Part shown: positions 24,910 to 35,769 of the stretch, one piece after another
Layout of the letters: each line of letters opens with the position of its first letter
How positions within the stretch are numbered: the first letter of the stretch is position 1
Source of the DNA: Ramlibacter tataouinensis TTB310
GTDB lineage: Bacteria; Pseudomonadota; Gammaproteobacteria; Burkholderiales; Burkholderiaceae_C
Assembly: GCF_000215705.1 (NCBI RefSeq)
Contig: NC_015677.1
Span: 2,058,001 to 2,122,000 of the forward strand
Reading direction: 5' to 3'
DNA length: 64,000 nucleotides
Notes under the pieces: model-generated
Database searches by the model: none
What the model saw: only the letters and a program-made list of their open reading frames with translations
What the model was told of the DNA's origin: nothing
Position numbers and translations under genes: made by a program

Positions 24910-25131
24910 ATGTTGGCCAAGCTGACGTCCAAGAACCAAATCACCCTACCTAAGGCAGTGGTGACCCAAGTGCCTGCGGCCGAGTATTTCGAAGTGGAAG
25001 CGGTGGGTGACCGCATCGTGCTCACGCCCGTGCGGGTGAACAAGGCTGATGCGGTGCGCGCCAAGCTAGCCGAGATGAATCTGAGCGAGCAGGACGTCAG
25101 GGACGCTGTGGAGTGGGCACGCCGTGGCTGA
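24910..25131 (+). CDS. AbrB/MazE-type antitoxin
   Basis: A protein of 73 residues. The swapped-hairpin DNA-binding pattern is clear (LAKLTSKNQITLPKAVV, then FEVEAVGDRIVLTPV), followed by a helical tail (LAEMNLSEQDVRDAVEWAR) that would bind and neutralise the toxin. The stop overlaps the start of the PIN toxin by 8 nt, the usual coupled arrangement. It lies 33 nt after guaB. Base composition is visibly less GC-rich than guaB and guaA on either side, a sign of acquisition. Confidence 0.88.
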   Translation: MLAKLTSKNQITLPKAVVTQVPAAEYFEVEAVGDRIVLTPVRVNKADAVRAKLAEMNLSEQDVRDAVEWARRG

Positions 25132-25573
25132 AGGTCCGGCACGCGTCGTGCTGGACACCAATGTCGTTGTTTCCGCCCTTCTGTTCCAAAACGGTCCTCT
25201 GGCGCGCTTTCGACATATGTGGCATCGGAGAACCCTGGTGCCCCTCACCTCAGCAGCTACTACGAGCGAGCTGTTGCGGGTGCTGGCATATCCGAAGTTC
25301 CGGCTCAGCACGACAGATCGCGACGAATTCATTGCGGACTACCTGCCTTATACGGAAACCGTGCATCCACAGTCCACGCCGAACTCGTTGGCCCACCTGC
25401 CGGTGTGCCGCGACGCGAACGACACCATGTTTCTCGAATTGGCCCAGGCCGGTAGCGCGGACTTCCTGGTCACTGGCGACAAGGACCTGCTGGAGCTGAA
25501 CGATCCGCTCCAACGCCATATGCGCTTCCTGATCGTGACGCCGGCTGAGGCACTGCGTCATTGGGAGAACTGA
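25124..25573 (+). CDS. PIN-domain toxin (VapC-like ribonuclease, COG1569 type)
   Basis: A protein of 149 residues starting at GTG 25124. The PIN acidic residues are present: [12 protein letters not shown] (Asp 11), TTSELLRVL (Glu), CRDANDTMF (Asp) and VTGDKDLL (Asp), which coordinate Mg2+ for RNA cleavage. Full length and uninterrupted, so probably functional. The stop is 1 nt before the guaA ATG, so the toxin and guaA share one transcript. RNA target unknown. Family call is firm; toxicity is inferred. Confidence 0.88.
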   Translation: MAEGPARVVLDTNVVVSALLFQNGPLARFRHMWHRRTLVPLTSAATTSELLRVLAYPKFRLSTTDRDEFIADYLPYTETVHPQSTPNSLAHLPVCRDANDTMFLELAQAGSADFLVTGDKDLLELNDPLQRHMRFLIVTPAEALRHWEN

Positions 25574-25574
25574 C

Positions 25575-27188
25575 ATGCAACACGACAAGATCCTCATCCT
25601 CGATTTCGGCTCCCAGGTCACGCAGCTGATCGCCCGGCGCGTGCGCGAGGCGCACGTGTACTCCGAGGTCCATCCCTGCGACGTGACCGACGACTGGGTG
25701 CGCCGCCACGCCGCCGACGGCACGCTCAAGGGCGTGATCCTGTCCGGCAGCCATGCCAGCGTGTACGAGGAAACCACCGACAAGGCGCCGCAGGCGGTGT
25801 TCGAGCTGGGCGTCCCGGTGCTGGGCATCTGCTACGGCATGCAGACCATGGCGCACCAGCTGGGCGGCAAGGTCGAGGGCGGGCACAAGCGCGAGTTCGG
25901 CTTCGCGGCCGTGCGCGCCCGCGGCCACACGGCGCTGCTGCGGGACATCGCCGACTACACCACGCCCGAGGGGCACGGCATGCTCAACGTCTGGATGAGC
26001 CATGGCGACAAGGTGGTCGAGATGCCGCCCGGCTTCAAGCTGATGGCGTCCACCGACAGCTGCCCTATCGCCGGCATGGCCGACGAGGCGCGCAGGTTCT
26101 ACGCCATCCAGTTCCATGCCGAGGTCACGCACACCGTGCAGGGCCGCGCCATCCTCGAGCGCTTCGTGCGGGACATCTGCCAAGCGCGGCCCGACTGGGT
26201 GATGCGCGACCACATCGCCGAGGCGGTGGAGGCCATCCGCCGGCAGGTGGGCGACGAGGAGGTGATCCTGGGCCTGTCTGGCGGCGTCGATTCCTCGGTC
26301 GCCGCGGCGCTGATCCACCGCGCCATCGGCGACCAGCTGACCTGCGTGTTCGTGGACCATGGCCTGCTGCGCCTGGACGAGGGCGACATGGTGATGGACA
26401 TGTTCGCCGGGCGCCTGCACGCCAAGGTGGTGCGCGTGGACGCCAGCGAACGCTTCCTGGGCAAGCTGGCCGGCGTGAGCGACCCGGAGGCCAAGCGCAA
26501 GATCATCGGCCGCGAGTTCGTCGAGGTGTTCAAGGCCGAGGCCGCCAGGATCAAGGAGACGCACTCGCGCCACGTGGCCTGGCTGGCGCAGGGCACCATC
26601 TACCCGGACGTGATCGAGTCCGGCGGCGCCAAGAGCAAGAAGGCCGTGACCATCAAGAGCCACCACAACGTGGGCGGCCTGCCCGAGCAGCTGGGTCTGA
26701 AGCTGCTGGAGCCGCTGCGCGACCTGTTCAAGGACGAGGTGCGCGAGCTGGGCGTGGCGCTCGGGCTGCCGGCCGAGATGGTGTACCGCCATCCCTTCCC
26801 GGGGCCCGGCCTGGGCGTGCGCATCCTGGGCGAGGTGAAGAAGGAGTACGCCGACCTGCTGCGGCGCGCCGATGCCATCTTCATCGAGGAGCTGCGCGAG
26901 GCGCGCGACGCGTCCACCGGCAAGAGCTGGTACGACCTGACCAGCCAGGCCTTCACCGTGTTCCTGCCGGTCAAGAGCGTGGGCGTGATGGGCGACGGCC
27001 GCACCTACGACTACGTGGTGGCGCTGCGGGCGGTGCAGACCAGCGACTTCATGACGGCCGACTGGGCGGAGCTGCCCTATGCCCTGCTCAAGCGCGTGTC
27101 GGGCCGCATCATCAACGAGGTGCGCGGCATCAACCGGGTGACCTACGACGTCTCCAGCAAGCCGCCGGCGACCATCGAGTGGGAGTGA
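25575..27188 (+). CDS. guaA: GMP synthase (glutamine-hydrolysing)
   Basis: A protein of 537 residues. The class-I glutamine amidotransferase domain has its nucleophile Cys about residue 86 ([10 protein letters not shown]) and the His/Glu pair in FHAEVTH. The ATP-pyrophosphatase domain starts with LSGGVDSSV, and the C-terminal dimerisation domain follows. It converts XMP to GMP. A longer-than-usual insertion compared with E. coli GuaA (525) is minor. The start at 25575 immediately follows the PIN toxin, so guaA translation may depend on ribosomes leaving the toxin gene. Confidence 0.98.
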   Translation: MQHDKILILDFGSQVTQLIARRVREAHVYSEVHPCDVTDDWVRRHAADGTLKGVILSGSHASVYEETTDKAPQAVFELGVPVLGICYGMQTMAHQLGGKVEGGHKREFGFAAVRARGHTALLRDIADYTTPEGHGMLNVWMSHGDKVVEMPPGFKLMASTDSCPIAGMADEARRFYAIQFHAEVTHTVQGRAILERFVRDICQARPDWVMRDHIAEAVEAIRRQVGDEEVILGLSGGVDSSVAAALIHRAIGDQLTCVFVDHGLLRLDEGDMVMDMFAGRLHAKVVRVDASERFLGKLAGVSDPEAKRKIIGREFVEVFKAEAARIKETHSRHVAWLAQGTIYPDVIESGGAKSKKAVTIKSHHNVGGLPEQLGLKLLEPLRDLFKDEVRELGVALGLPAEMVYRHPFPGPGLGVRILGEVKKEYADLLRRADAIFIEELREARDASTGKSWYDLTSQAFTVFLPVKSVGVMGDGRTYDYVVALRAVQTSDFMTADWAELPYALLKRVSGRIINEVRGINRVTYDVSSKPPATIEWE

Positions 27189-27200
27189 GCCGAAGGCGGG

Positions 27201-28274
27201 TCAGCGGCCGGCGGCGCGGGCCGCCATCGCCTCGTCGAAGGCCTGTGCCAGCGCGAAGGCCGACAGCGGCGCCGAGCCCTCGGCCTTGTTGCTGATGGTC
27301 ACGTAGACCTTCTGCCCGGCGGCCGCCGTGCCGGCCATCACCCGCGCCAGCGCGGCCCGGGTGTCCGGGTCGGCATCGCGCAGCCGATCGAACGGCGCGT
27401 ACACGCGCTCGGCCTCTTCGTAGCCGTAGGCGCCGTGCCGGCGGTGGTAGTTCCAGCGGCACACCAGCGGCCCGGGCCAGAGTGCCCGCAGCAGCGGCAG
27501 TTGCGCTTCCAGCGGCGGCAGCTTGGCATGCACGCCCAGGCAGTAGGTGGCGCCATGGCGGCGCAGCAGCGCCGCGAATTCGGGCGTAAGCAGGGCGGCG
27601 TCGCGCACCTCCACGGCGATGATGCCGTCCGGGGCCTGCGGACGCAGCGAGGGCAGGGCGCCGAGCATCGCGTCCAGCCGGGCATGCAGCCGCGGCAGGT
27701 CGACCAGCCAGCGCGCGGGCAGCGGGCTGAGCTGGAACACCAGGGCGCCGCAGTGCTCGCCCAGGCCTTCCAGCGCCGGCTGGACGAAGCCCTGCACGGC
27801 CAGCTCGGGATCGAGGAAGTGCGGATTGGAGGCGGTGCCACGGCCGTCTTCGCCGCGCACGGTCGCGTCGGTGACCAGGCTGGGCGCCTTGGCCACGAAG
27901 CGGAAATGCGGCGGCACCTGGGCCGCGTAGCGCGCGTAATCCGCCACCGCCAGCGGCTGGTAGAAGTTGCGGTCGATGCTGACGGTGCGCAGCAGCGGAT
28001 GCCGCGCATAGGCCTCCAGGCCGCGTTTGGCCAGCACGCTGGCGTCGTATGCGCCGTCCCACACGAAACCGGCCCAGCCCGGGTAGCTCCAGGACGAGCT
28101 GCCGATGCGCACGTGCGCCGGCAGTCGGGCGGCCAGGGCCGGCAGCTCGTCCGGCACGGACGCGGCCACCACCCCCGCGGCGGGCTTGCGCGCGCGGGCT
28201 GTGGGCTTGGCCGCGGGCCGCGCCGCGGCGGGAAGGTCCGCCTCGGCGAGCTCGGGAAACAACGAGTCCTGCAT
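27201..28274 (-). CDS. DUF72 family protein (YecE-like)
   Basis: A protein of 357 residues with a DUF72 TIM-barrel-like pattern: VRIGSSSWSYPGWAGFVWDG, SIDRNFYQP, FRFVAKAPS, VFQLSPLP, VEVRDAAL, and the NYHRRHGAYGYEEAERVYAPFD and TISNKAEG-type C-terminal blocks. A disordered, basic N-terminal leader (about 1-50, PAAKPTARARKPAAG) is unusual. Function unknown. It has its own promoter (TTGCAG-17-AACAAT) ending 8 nt before the ATG, without a ribosome-binding site. Divergent from the PaiB-like gene. Confidence 0.85.
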   Translation of the reverse strand: MQDSLFPELAEADLPAAARPAAKPTARARKPAAGVVAASVPDELPALAARLPAHVRIGSSSWSYPGWAGFVWDGAYDASVLAKRGLEAYARHPLLRTVSIDRNFYQPLAVADYARYAAQVPPHFRFVAKAPSLVTDATVRGEDGRGTASNPHFLDPELAVQGFVQPALEGLGEHCGALVFQLSPLPARWLVDLPRLHARLDAMLGALPSLRPQAPDGIIAVEVRDAALLTPEFAALLRRHGATYCLGVHAKLPPLEAQLPLLRALWPGPLVCRWNYHRRHGAYGYEEAERVYAPFDRLRDADPDTRAALARVMAGTAAAGQKVYVTISNKAEGSAPLSAFALAQAFDEAMAARAAGR

Positions 28275-28282
28275 GCACTACC

Positions 28283-28311
28283 ATTGTTCTTCAAGCCCGA
28301 ACGGCCTGCAA
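28283..28311 (-). promoter_or_regulatory. Sigma-70 promoter of the DUF72 gene, apparently leaderless
   Basis: On the minus strand TTGCAG (28311-28306), 17 nt, AACAAT (28288-28283), then 8 nt and the ATG at 28274. Initiation would fall at or within a couple of bases of the start codon. Confidence 0.55.
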
Positions 28312-28354
28312 GCATTGCGCATGCTGGCCCTGGCGCTCTGAATGTAATAGCAGC

Positions 28355-28384
28355 TTCGGCTTGTGCCAGGCGCTGCGCTACGAT
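28355..28384 (+). promoter_or_regulatory. Promoter of the PaiB-like gene, apparently leaderless
   Basis: TTCGGC (28355-28360), 18 nt, TACGAT (28379-28384), then 8 nt and the ATG at 28393. No Shine-Dalgarno sequence lies between. Confidence 0.4.
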
Positions 28385-28392
28385 CCGTGCCC

Positions 28393-29025
28393 ATGTACCT
28401 GCCGCGCCACTTCGAATCCGAGGACGCCGCCCTCGCCCGAGAGCTGATGCGCGCGCATCCCTTCGCCAGCCTGATCTCCACCGACGACGATGGCCTGCCT
28501 TTCGTCACCCACCTGCCGCTTCACTTGGAGGAGCAGCCGGCCGCCGAAGGCGACACCGGTCTGGCGCTGCTGGGGCACTGCGCCCGGCCCAATCCGCACT
28601 GGCGCTACCTGCACCAGCGCCCCCGGGCGCTGGTGACCTTCCTGGGGCCGCACGCCTACCTGTCGCCGCGCGTCTACCCGGACCGGCAGCGCGTGCCGAG
28701 CTGGAACTACCTGGCGGTGCACTGCACGGTGCAGGCCTCGCTGGTCGAGGAGCCCGAGGCCAAGGACCGGCTGCTCAAACAGTTGATCGGCGACCATGAA
28801 CCGGCCTATGCGGCCCAATGGCGCGGGCTTGGCGAGGATTTCCAGCACAAGCTGCTGGCCGGCATCGTGGGCTTCGAGCTGCGCATCACGGCGCTGCAGT
28901 GCAAGGTCAAGCTGAACCAGCACCGGCCGGAGGCGCACGAGGCCATGAAGGCCGGCTATGCCCAGGGCAGCGAGGACGAGCGCGCGCTGGCCCGCTGGAT
29001 GGATCGTTTGCAAACGAGGAGGTGA
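28393..29025 (+). CDS. PaiB-type FMN-binding protein (putative transcriptional regulator)
   Basis: A protein of 210 residues. Opening MYLPRHFESEDAALARELMRAHPFASLIS and the flavin-binding split-barrel stretches (LPFVTHLPLHLE, GHCARPNPHW, VTFLGPHAYLSPRVYP, VPSWNYLAVH) match the PaiB/FMN_bind_2 family. The family was named after a Bacillus regulator of degradative enzymes; a direct DNA-binding role is not obvious from the sequence. It is followed by a small membrane protein gene 3 nt downstream and likely shares its transcript. Confidence 0.88.
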   Translation: MYLPRHFESEDAALARELMRAHPFASLISTDDDGLPFVTHLPLHLEEQPAAEGDTGLALLGHCARPNPHWRYLHQRPRALVTFLGPHAYLSPRVYPDRQRVPSWNYLAVHCTVQASLVEEPEAKDRLLKQLIGDHEPAYAAQWRGLGEDFQHKLLAGIVGFELRITALQCKVKLNQHRPEAHEAMKAGYAQGSEDERALARWMDRLQTRR

Positions 29026-29028
29026 GAC

Positions 29029-30640
<1,612 letters not shown>

Positions 30641-30661
30641 CCCACACAGGACCCTCTTTCC

Positions 30662-31573
30662 TTGAGCCACATCTACATCTTCTCGCCCTCCAGCGCCGTG
30701 CGCGACAAGCCGGCCGTGCGCCGCGGCATCGCGCGCCTGCGCGCCCTGGGCCACGAGGTCGAACTGGACGAGGCGGCGCTGACCGCCCGCATGCGCTTCG
30801 CCGGCGACGACGAGACCCGCCTGGGGGCCATCCATCGGGCCGCGGCCAGCGGCGCGGACATCGCGATGATCACGCGCGGCGGTTACGGCCTCACCCGGCT
30901 GCTGCCGGCCATCCGCTACAAGGAGGTGGCCCGGGCCGTCGAGCGTGGCCTGAAGTTCGTCGGCCTGAGCGACTTCACGGCGTTCCAGAACGCCATGCTG
31001 GCCCGCGCAGGCGCCGTCACCTGGTCGGGGCCGGCGCTGGGCGAGGACTTCGGTACCGAGGCCGAGCCGGACGAGATCATGCAGGCCTGCTTCGAGGACC
31101 TGGCGAGCGGGCAGGGCGAGGGCACGGGCTGGCGCCTGTCACGCGCCGAGCGCCAGGAGGGCCTGCTGGAGCTGCGCGGCCAGCTCTGGGGCGGCAACCT
31201 GGCCATCCTGGCCGCGCTGGCCGGCACGCCGTATCTGCCCGAAGCCAAGGGCGGCATCCTGTTCATCGAGGATGTGCACGAGCATCCGTACCGCGTCGAA
31301 CGCATGCTCACCCAGTTGCTGTACGCCGGCGTGCTGGCGAGGCAGAAGGCCATCGTGTTCGGCCAGTTCACCAATTACCGCCTGATGCCCCACGACAAGG
31401 GGTTCAAGCTGCAGACGGTGGTCGAGTGGCTGCGCCGGCAGGTCAAGGCCCCGGTGCTGACCGGGCTGCCCTTCGGCCATGTGCCTACCAAGGTGTTGCT
31501 GCCGGTGGGCGCGCCCGTGCAGCTGACGGTGGAAGGCGCCGATGCCTTCCTGCTCTGGGGACACCGCCACTGA
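30662..31573 (+). CDS. ldcA: LD-carboxypeptidase (muramoyltetrapeptide carboxypeptidase, LdcA family)
   Basis: A protein of 303 residues starting at TTG 30662, with AGGA upstream. Catalytic Ser about residue 103 in VGLSDFTAF; Glu in FIEDVHEHPYRVERM and His in GLPFGHVPTK complete the triad. The YIFSPSSAV opening and ITRGGYGLTRLLP are family marks. It trims the terminal D-Ala from tetrapeptides during peptidoglycan recycling in the cytoplasm. It follows the tadA fusion by 21 nt, so it is probably co-transcribed. Confidence 0.9.
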   Translation: MSHIYIFSPSSAVRDKPAVRRGIARLRALGHEVELDEAALTARMRFAGDDETRLGAIHRAAASGADIAMITRGGYGLTRLLPAIRYKEVARAVERGLKFVGLSDFTAFQNAMLARAGAVTWSGPALGEDFGTEAEPDEIMQACFEDLASGQGEGTGWRLSRAERQEGLLELRGQLWGGNLAILAALAGTPYLPEAKGGILFIEDVHEHPYRVERMLTQLLYAGVLARQKAIVFGQFTNYRLMPHDKGFKLQTVVEWLRRQVKAPVLTGLPFGHVPTKVLLPVGAPVQLTVEGADAFLLWGHRH

Positions 31574-31591
31574 CAGGCGGCAGGCCCGGGT

Positions 31592-31936
31592 TCAGTTGAC
31601 CAGCGGGCTGGGACGGGAATGCAGGCTGCTGGGCAGCAGGCCCTGGAACATGCGCGAGACCGATTGCAGCTTCTCGCGGGCGTGGGCTTCGCCCTCCATG
31701 GCGGCCAGCACGGCCATCAGGTCGCCGCGCAGGTACCACAGGCCCTGCACATCACCGGCATAGCGGATGCGACGGGTCACATGGGGATAGCTGTTGCGGC
31801 CCTGGTCGCCCAGCAGGCCCAGCATGGCTTCCCGGATGTCCTCCATGCTGCTTTCCATGGCCGATTGCGAGGGCATGACGGAATGCCCCAACAAGCCATA
31901 GATGCTCCCTCGCAAACTGGGTTTGAGCCAACGCAT
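31592..31936 (-). CDS. Hypothetical protein, unknown
   Basis: A protein of 114 residues from ATG 31936 (a TTG start at 32005 would add 23). Sequence MRWLKPSLRGSIYGLLGHSVMP opens it, then a helical stretch with HVTRRIRYAGDVQGLWYLRGDLMAVLAAMEGEAHAREKL. No signal peptide and no recognised domain. The Trp/Arg-rich central part suggests a small helical soluble protein. Its upstream region is the AT-rich gap, where it may have its own promoter. Convergent with ldcA. Confidence 0.65.
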   Translation of the reverse strand: MRWLKPSLRGSIYGLLGHSVMPSQSAMESSMEDIREAMLGLLGDQGRNSYPHVTRRIRYAGDVQGLWYLRGDLMAVLAAMEGEAHAREKLQSVSRMFQGLLPSSLHSRPSPLVN

Positions 31937-32230
31937 ATATCTTTTTTTGTCCCTGTGGACGGTCGAATCGGCAGATAGGTGACAAGTTATGCGGACTGTT
32001 GCCAAAGCGCAAGTTAATTTCGTGAAGGAGTTGACTAAAAACCATCAGATAAATCAACACCTTGGTAACGAAACGTCAAGTCGAACCGAGATTTAGGCCC
32101 TTTGTAATACCTGAGCAAATGCAGGTGTTTGACAGCAAGCGGGATCCGCCGTCTTTGGCAGCTGGAAATACCCTCCTTAATTATTTGACATAACGCACAT
32201 CGTATTCAATTGAAAATACGGCGGATGGGC
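31937..32230. other. AT-rich intergenic gap
   Basis: About 290 nt with much lower GC than anything else in the window. No convincing reading frame. It holds TTGACA at 32185-32190 on the plus strand with no matching -10 at 16-18 nt, a short inverted repeat (ACCTG 32109-32113 with CAGGT 32122-32126) and a run of seven T (31941-31948). It may carry the promoter of the 31592-31936 gene; a remnant of inserted DNA is also possible. Confidence 0.5.
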
Positions 32231-32890
32231 TCACCAGCGCCCGCGTGGCTGCTGCTGGCGGATATGGGCAGCGATCAGCTCTGCCGCGTCCCGGCGGTTG
32301 GCCCGGTTGGCGAAATCGATGGCGGTCAGGCCCAGCTGGTTTCTCATGTTCACGTCGGCACCGGCTTCCAGCAGCAGCTTGACGGCCGCCGGCGTGCCGT
32401 AGTGCGCCGCCATCATCAGCGGCGTCGTGCCGTTGGGCGACTCGGCGTCGATGAAGGCATGGTGCTCCAGCAGCAGGTCCATGACCTCCAGGTGCCCGTG
32501 GGTCGCCGCGTAATGCAGCGGCGCCCAGCCGGGCTTGCTCACATGGGCACCCTTGGCGATGAGCTGGCGCACCAGCCCGGTGTGACCCTTGAGTGCCGCC
32601 ATCATCAGCGGGCTCTCGTCCTGCTTATTGCGCGCGTTCAGGTCGGTCTTGGGCCAGTCGATCAGCGCCTGCGCGACCTTGGGCGACGGCTCGCGCAGCG
32701 CCAGGTACAGCCCGTGCAAGCCGTCCGGACTGGGCGTATTGGGGTCGAAGCCACGGCGCAGCAGGTCGACCACGGCCGTCGCATCATCGCGCTTGATGGC
32801 GATGAAAAAGTCTTCGTACGAACCCGCGTTTACAGCAGAAAAAGCAAGTACGACAACAAGATAAAGAAGATTCTTCAGGTAATGTCTCAT
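32231..32890 (-). CDS. Ankyrin repeat protein, exported
   Basis: A protein of 219 residues. A signal peptide (MRHYLKNLLYLVVVLAFSAVNA) is followed by about five ankyrin repeats, e.g. DESPLMMAALKGHTGLVRQLIAKGA, GWAPLHYAATHGHLEVMDLLLE and GTTPLMMAAHYGTPAAVKLLLEAGADVN (quoted in part). Likely a periplasmic or outer-surface protein-binding scaffold; target unknown. The ATG at 32890 overlaps the tatD stop (ATGA), so it is translationally coupled to tatD. GC content is lower than its neighbours. Confidence 0.85.
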   Translation of the reverse strand: MRHYLKNLLYLVVVLAFSAVNAGSYEDFFIAIKRDDATAVVDLLRRGFDPNTPSPDGLHGLYLALREPSPKVAQALIDWPKTDLNARNKQDESPLMMAALKGHTGLVRQLIAKGAHVSKPGWAPLHYAATHGHLEVMDLLLEHHAFIDAESPNGTTPLMMAAHYGTPAAVKLLLEAGADVNMRNQLGLTAIDFANRANRRDAAELIAAHIRQQQPRGRW

Positions 32891-33693
32891 GCATTCACTC
32901 CGGCGAACAGGCGCTCGAAATTGGCGCTGGTGTGGGCCGCGACCGCCTCCACGGGCAGTCCGCGCAGTTCGGCGATCTGGCGCGCCACATAAGGCACATA
33001 GGAGGGGTTGTTGGTCTTGCCGCGGAACGGCACCGGCGCCAGGTAGGGGCTGTCGGTCTCGATCAGCAGCCGGTCCAGCGGCACGAAAGCCGCCACCTCG
33101 CGCAGGTCGGCCGCGCTCTTGAAGGTCAGGATGCCAGAGAAGGACACGTAGTAGCCGATGTCCAGCGCCGCCCGCGCCACCTCGGCGGTTTCGGTGAAGC
33201 AGTGGAACACGCCGCCGGCCGAGCCCGCAGAGCCATCCTCGCCCTCCTCTTTCAGGATGGCCAGGGTGTCGGCCGAAGCGGAGCGGGTATGGATGACCAG
33301 TGGCTTGCCGACCTGGCGCGCGGCGCGGATGTGGGTGCGAAAACGCTGCCGCTGCCACTCCAGGTCGGCCACCGTGCGGCCGCCCTTGCGCTCGACCATC
33401 TGGTAGTAGTCCAGCCCGGTCTCGCCGATGGCCACCACCCGCGGCCGGACGGACAGCGTCACCAGGTCCTGCAGCGAGGGCTCCTGCACGCCTTCGTTGT
33501 CCGGGTGCACGCCCACGGTGGACCAGAAGTTGTCGTACCGCAGGGCCAGGGCGTGGACGGCGTCGAACTCCTCCAGCGTGGTGCAGATGCACAGCGCGCG
33601 GTCGACCTGGGCCTGCGCCATGGCGTCACGGATGGCCGGCAGCTGGGAGGCCAGTTCAGGAAAGCTCAGGTGGCAATGGGAATCGACGAACAT
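32887..33693 (-). CDS. TatD family metal-dependent hydrolase/DNase
   Basis: A protein of 268 residues in the amidohydrolase superfamily. Metal ligands appear in MFVDSHCHLSF, GVHPDNE, AIGETGLDYY, VIHTRSA, GVFHCFTE and LLIETDSPYLAP, the full TatD set. Relatives are 3'-5' DNases acting in DNA repair or quality control. It is upstream of and overlaps the ankyrin gene, and lies 70 nt after the PilZ gene; a 6-bp hairpin (33744-33760) is in the gap. Confidence 0.93.
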   Translation of the reverse strand: MFVDSHCHLSFPELASQLPAIRDAMAQAQVDRALCICTTLEEFDAVHALALRYDNFWSTVGVHPDNEGVQEPSLQDLVTLSVRPRVVAIGETGLDYYQMVERKGGRTVADLEWQRQRFRTHIRAARQVGKPLVIHTRSASADTLAILKEEGEDGSAGSAGGVFHCFTETAEVARAALDIGYYVSFSGILTFKSAADLREVAAFVPLDRLLIETDSPYLAPVPFRGKTNNPSYVPYVARQIAELRGLPVEAVAAHTSANFERLFAGVNA

Positions 33694-33763
33694 GGGTCTT
33701 CAACGCGGGAAAAAGCCGCGACCCGCCCCGGACCGGAGCGGCAGCCACGAAGACCGTGGCAGC

Positions 33764-34126
33764 TCAGATCGTCTGGGTGGGCCGCTCGGAAGCCAGGTGG
33801 CCGCCGAGGATTTCCTCGATTTTGGCCTTGAGCAGGCGGGACTTGTCGTCCGAGGGGAATCGGATGCCCACCCCCTGGGTGCGGTTGGCCGCCGCGCGCG
33901 GCGGCGTCACCCAGGATACCTTGCCCGCCACCGGGTAGCGCTGCGGGTCGTCGGGCAGCGTCAGCAGCACGTAGACGTCGTCGCCGAGCTTGTAGTCGCG
34001 CGTGGTGGGGATGAACACGCCGCCGTCGGTGAACAGCGGGATGTAGGCCGCGTACAAGGCTGCCTTTTCCTTGATCGCCAGCTGGATGACGCTGGGACGC
34101 GGCGCGGTCGGGGACGGGGTGCTCAT
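33764..34126 (-). CDS. PilZ domain protein (c-di-GMP-binding type)
   Basis: A protein of 120 residues in the small type-IV-pilus PilZ class: IKEKAALYAAYIPLFTDGGVFIPTTRDYKLGDDVYVLLTLPDDPQRYPVAGKVSWVTP, ending with a helix near AKIEEILGG (quoted in part). The canonical RxxxR and D/NxSxxG c-di-GMP motifs are not obvious, as in PilZ proper, which acts without binding c-di-GMP. The usual neighbours holB and tmk are directly upstream, as in Pseudomonas and Burkholderia. TACACT at 34146-34151 (minus) is a possible -10. Confidence 0.88.
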   Translation of the reverse strand: MSTPSPTAPRPSVIQLAIKEKAALYAAYIPLFTDGGVFIPTTRDYKLGDDVYVLLTLPDDPQRYPVAGKVSWVTPPRAAANRTQGVGIRFPSDDKSRLLKAKIEEILGGHLASERPTQTI

Positions 34127-34134
34127 CGGTGGGT

Positions 34135-35124
34135 TCAAGTGCCGCAGTGTAGGGCCGAGCGCGCGCGGCCCACAAGCGATTCCAGCATCAGGCCGGCGTT
34201 GAACGGGTGATCGGCCGTGCGGGCGTTGCGGGAAAGCTCACGCGCCCATTCGCCCAGCGCCGCCATCGACGGCGCTGGCGGCAGCTCCTGGGCCGCGAAG
34301 AACCGCGGCGCGGCGCCCGCCCCTGTGGCCAGCATGTCGTGGCAGAGCTTTTGCAGGGCCTGGACCGCCTCGGCCGGCGCCCAGTCGGCCAGCACCGACA
34401 CGTCGCCGCGCGCCACCGCCTTGGGCAAAGCGGTCCACTGGCGGGCATCACGCCCGGCCTGCGACCAGCGCAGCGCGTCCTCCGGACGGTCGCCGGCCGC
34501 GCGAAGCAGCACCGGCGCATCGGCCGCCGGCACGCCCTCGGCCTGCAACCAGGCCAACGCCTCGTCCGGCCCGGGCCAGCGCATGGTGTGGACCAGGCAG
34601 CGGCTGCGGATGGTGGGCAGCAGCTGGTGCGCCGCCTCCGACGCCAGGATGAAGCGCACGTCGCCCGGCGGCTCCTCCAGCGTCTTGAGCAGGGCATTGG
34701 CCGTCACGTGGTTCATGCGCTCGGCCGGGTAGACCAGCACCACCTTGCCGCGGCCGCGGCCGCTGGTGCGCTGGGCGAACTCGACCGCCTCGCGCATGGC
34801 CTCGACCCGGATCTCGCGGCCGGGCTTGCGCTTCTTGTCGTCCAGCTCCTGCTGCGCCTTCTCGGACAGGGGCCAGCCCAGCTCCAGCATCGCCACCTCG
34901 GGCATCAGCATGCACAGGTCGGCATGGGTGCGCACCTGGACGGCGTGGCAGCTGGCGCACTGGCCGCAGGCGCCCTGCTCGCCTGGCTGGTCGCACAGCC
35001 AGGCCAGGGCCAGGTCCAGCGCCAGGGTGTACTGGCCCAGGCCCGAAGGGCCCTGCAGCAGCCGGGCGTGGCCGCGCTGCGCCAGCAGGCTGCGCAGCTG
35101 GGCCGCCAACCAGGGCGGCGTCAC
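34135..35124 (-). CDS. holB: DNA polymerase III delta-prime subunit
   Basis: A protein of 329 residues starting at GTG 35124, which overlaps the tmk stop (GTGA). The AAA+ clamp-loader fold is visible: a modified P-loop ([10 protein letters not shown], without the Walker Lys, as in delta-prime), a Zn-binding Cys cluster ([17 protein letters not shown]), and the [10 protein letters not shown] stretch of clamp loaders. It is a stator subunit of the DnaX complex that loads the beta clamp. Longer readings upstream are tmk in another frame. Confidence 0.93.
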   Translation of the reverse strand: MTPPWLAAQLRSLLAQRGHARLLQGPSGLGQYTLALDLALAWLCDQPGEQGACGQCASCHAVQVRTHADLCMLMPEVAMLELGWPLSEKAQQELDDKKRKPGREIRVEAMREAVEFAQRTSGRGRGKVVLVYPAERMNHVTANALLKTLEEPPGDVRFILASEAAHQLLPTIRSRCLVHTMRWPGPDEALAWLQAEGVPAADAPVLLRAAGDRPEDALRWSQAGRDARQWTALPKAVARGDVSVLADWAPAEAVQALQKLCHDMLATGAGAAPRFFAAQELPPAPSMAALGEWARELSRNARTADHPFNAGLMLESLVGRARSALHCGT

Positions 35125-35756
35125 AGCACCCCCCGGGCCACCAAGGCCTGCTCCAGCTGCGCCCACACGGACTCCCGCGGCCGGTCCGCGTCGATGCGCA
35201 CGAAGCGCGCGGCGTCCTCGCGCGCCCGGCGGTCGTAGCCGGCCGCCACCCGGCGGAAGAACTCGGCCGGCTGGGACTCGAACCTGTCCGGCATCCGCGT
35301 GCCCGACAGCCGCCGCGCCGCCACCTCGGCCGGCAGTTCGAACAGCACGGTGAGGTCGGGCTGGCGCAGCGCCGCCATGGACGTGGCCTGCACCCAGCGC
35401 TCCAGCTGCTGCAGCACGGCCCAGTCGAATCCGCGGCCGCCGCCCTGGTAGGCGAAGGTCGCATCGGTGAAGCGGTCGCACAGCACCACCTCGCCGCGCG
35501 CCAGGGCCGGCTCGATCACCTGCAGCAGGTGGTCGCGCCGGGCCGCGAACATCAGCAGCGCCTCGGTCAGCGGGTCCATGGGGTCGTTGAGCGCCAGTGT
35601 CCGAAGCTTTTCCGCCAGCGCGGTGCCGCCCGGCTCGCGCGTGCGCGTCACCGCCCATCCCCGCGCCTGCAGCGCCGCCGCCAGCGCGTCCAGGTGGGTG
35701 GACTTGCCGGCACCGTCGATGCCTTCGAAGCTGATGAACAGGCCGGATGCCGTCAT
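35121..35756 (-). CDS. tmk: Thymidylate kinase
   Basis: A protein of 211 residues. P-loop [13 protein letters not shown](F/Y) motif [14 protein letters not shown], and lid region near [12 protein letters not shown]. It phosphorylates dTMP to dTDP for DNA synthesis. It overlaps holB at the 3' end and follows mltG by 13 nt, giving the common mltG-tmk-holB-pilZ order. Confidence 0.97.
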   Translation of the reverse strand: MTASGLFISFEGIDGAGKSTHLDALAAALQARGWAVTRTREPGGTALAEKLRTLALNDPMDPLTEALLMFAARRDHLLQVIEPALARGEVVLCDRFTDATFAYQGGGRGFDWAVLQQLERWVQATSMAALRQPDLTVLFELPAEVAARRLSGTRMPDRFESQPAEFFRRVAAGYDRRAREDAARFVRIDADRPRESVWAQLEQALVARGVL

Positions 35757-35769
35757 GACCCCTGCGGCA

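Noticed and set aside
32185..32217. TTGACA box as a promoter on the plus strand
   Set aside because: No -10 at 16-18 nt and no plus-strand gene downstream.
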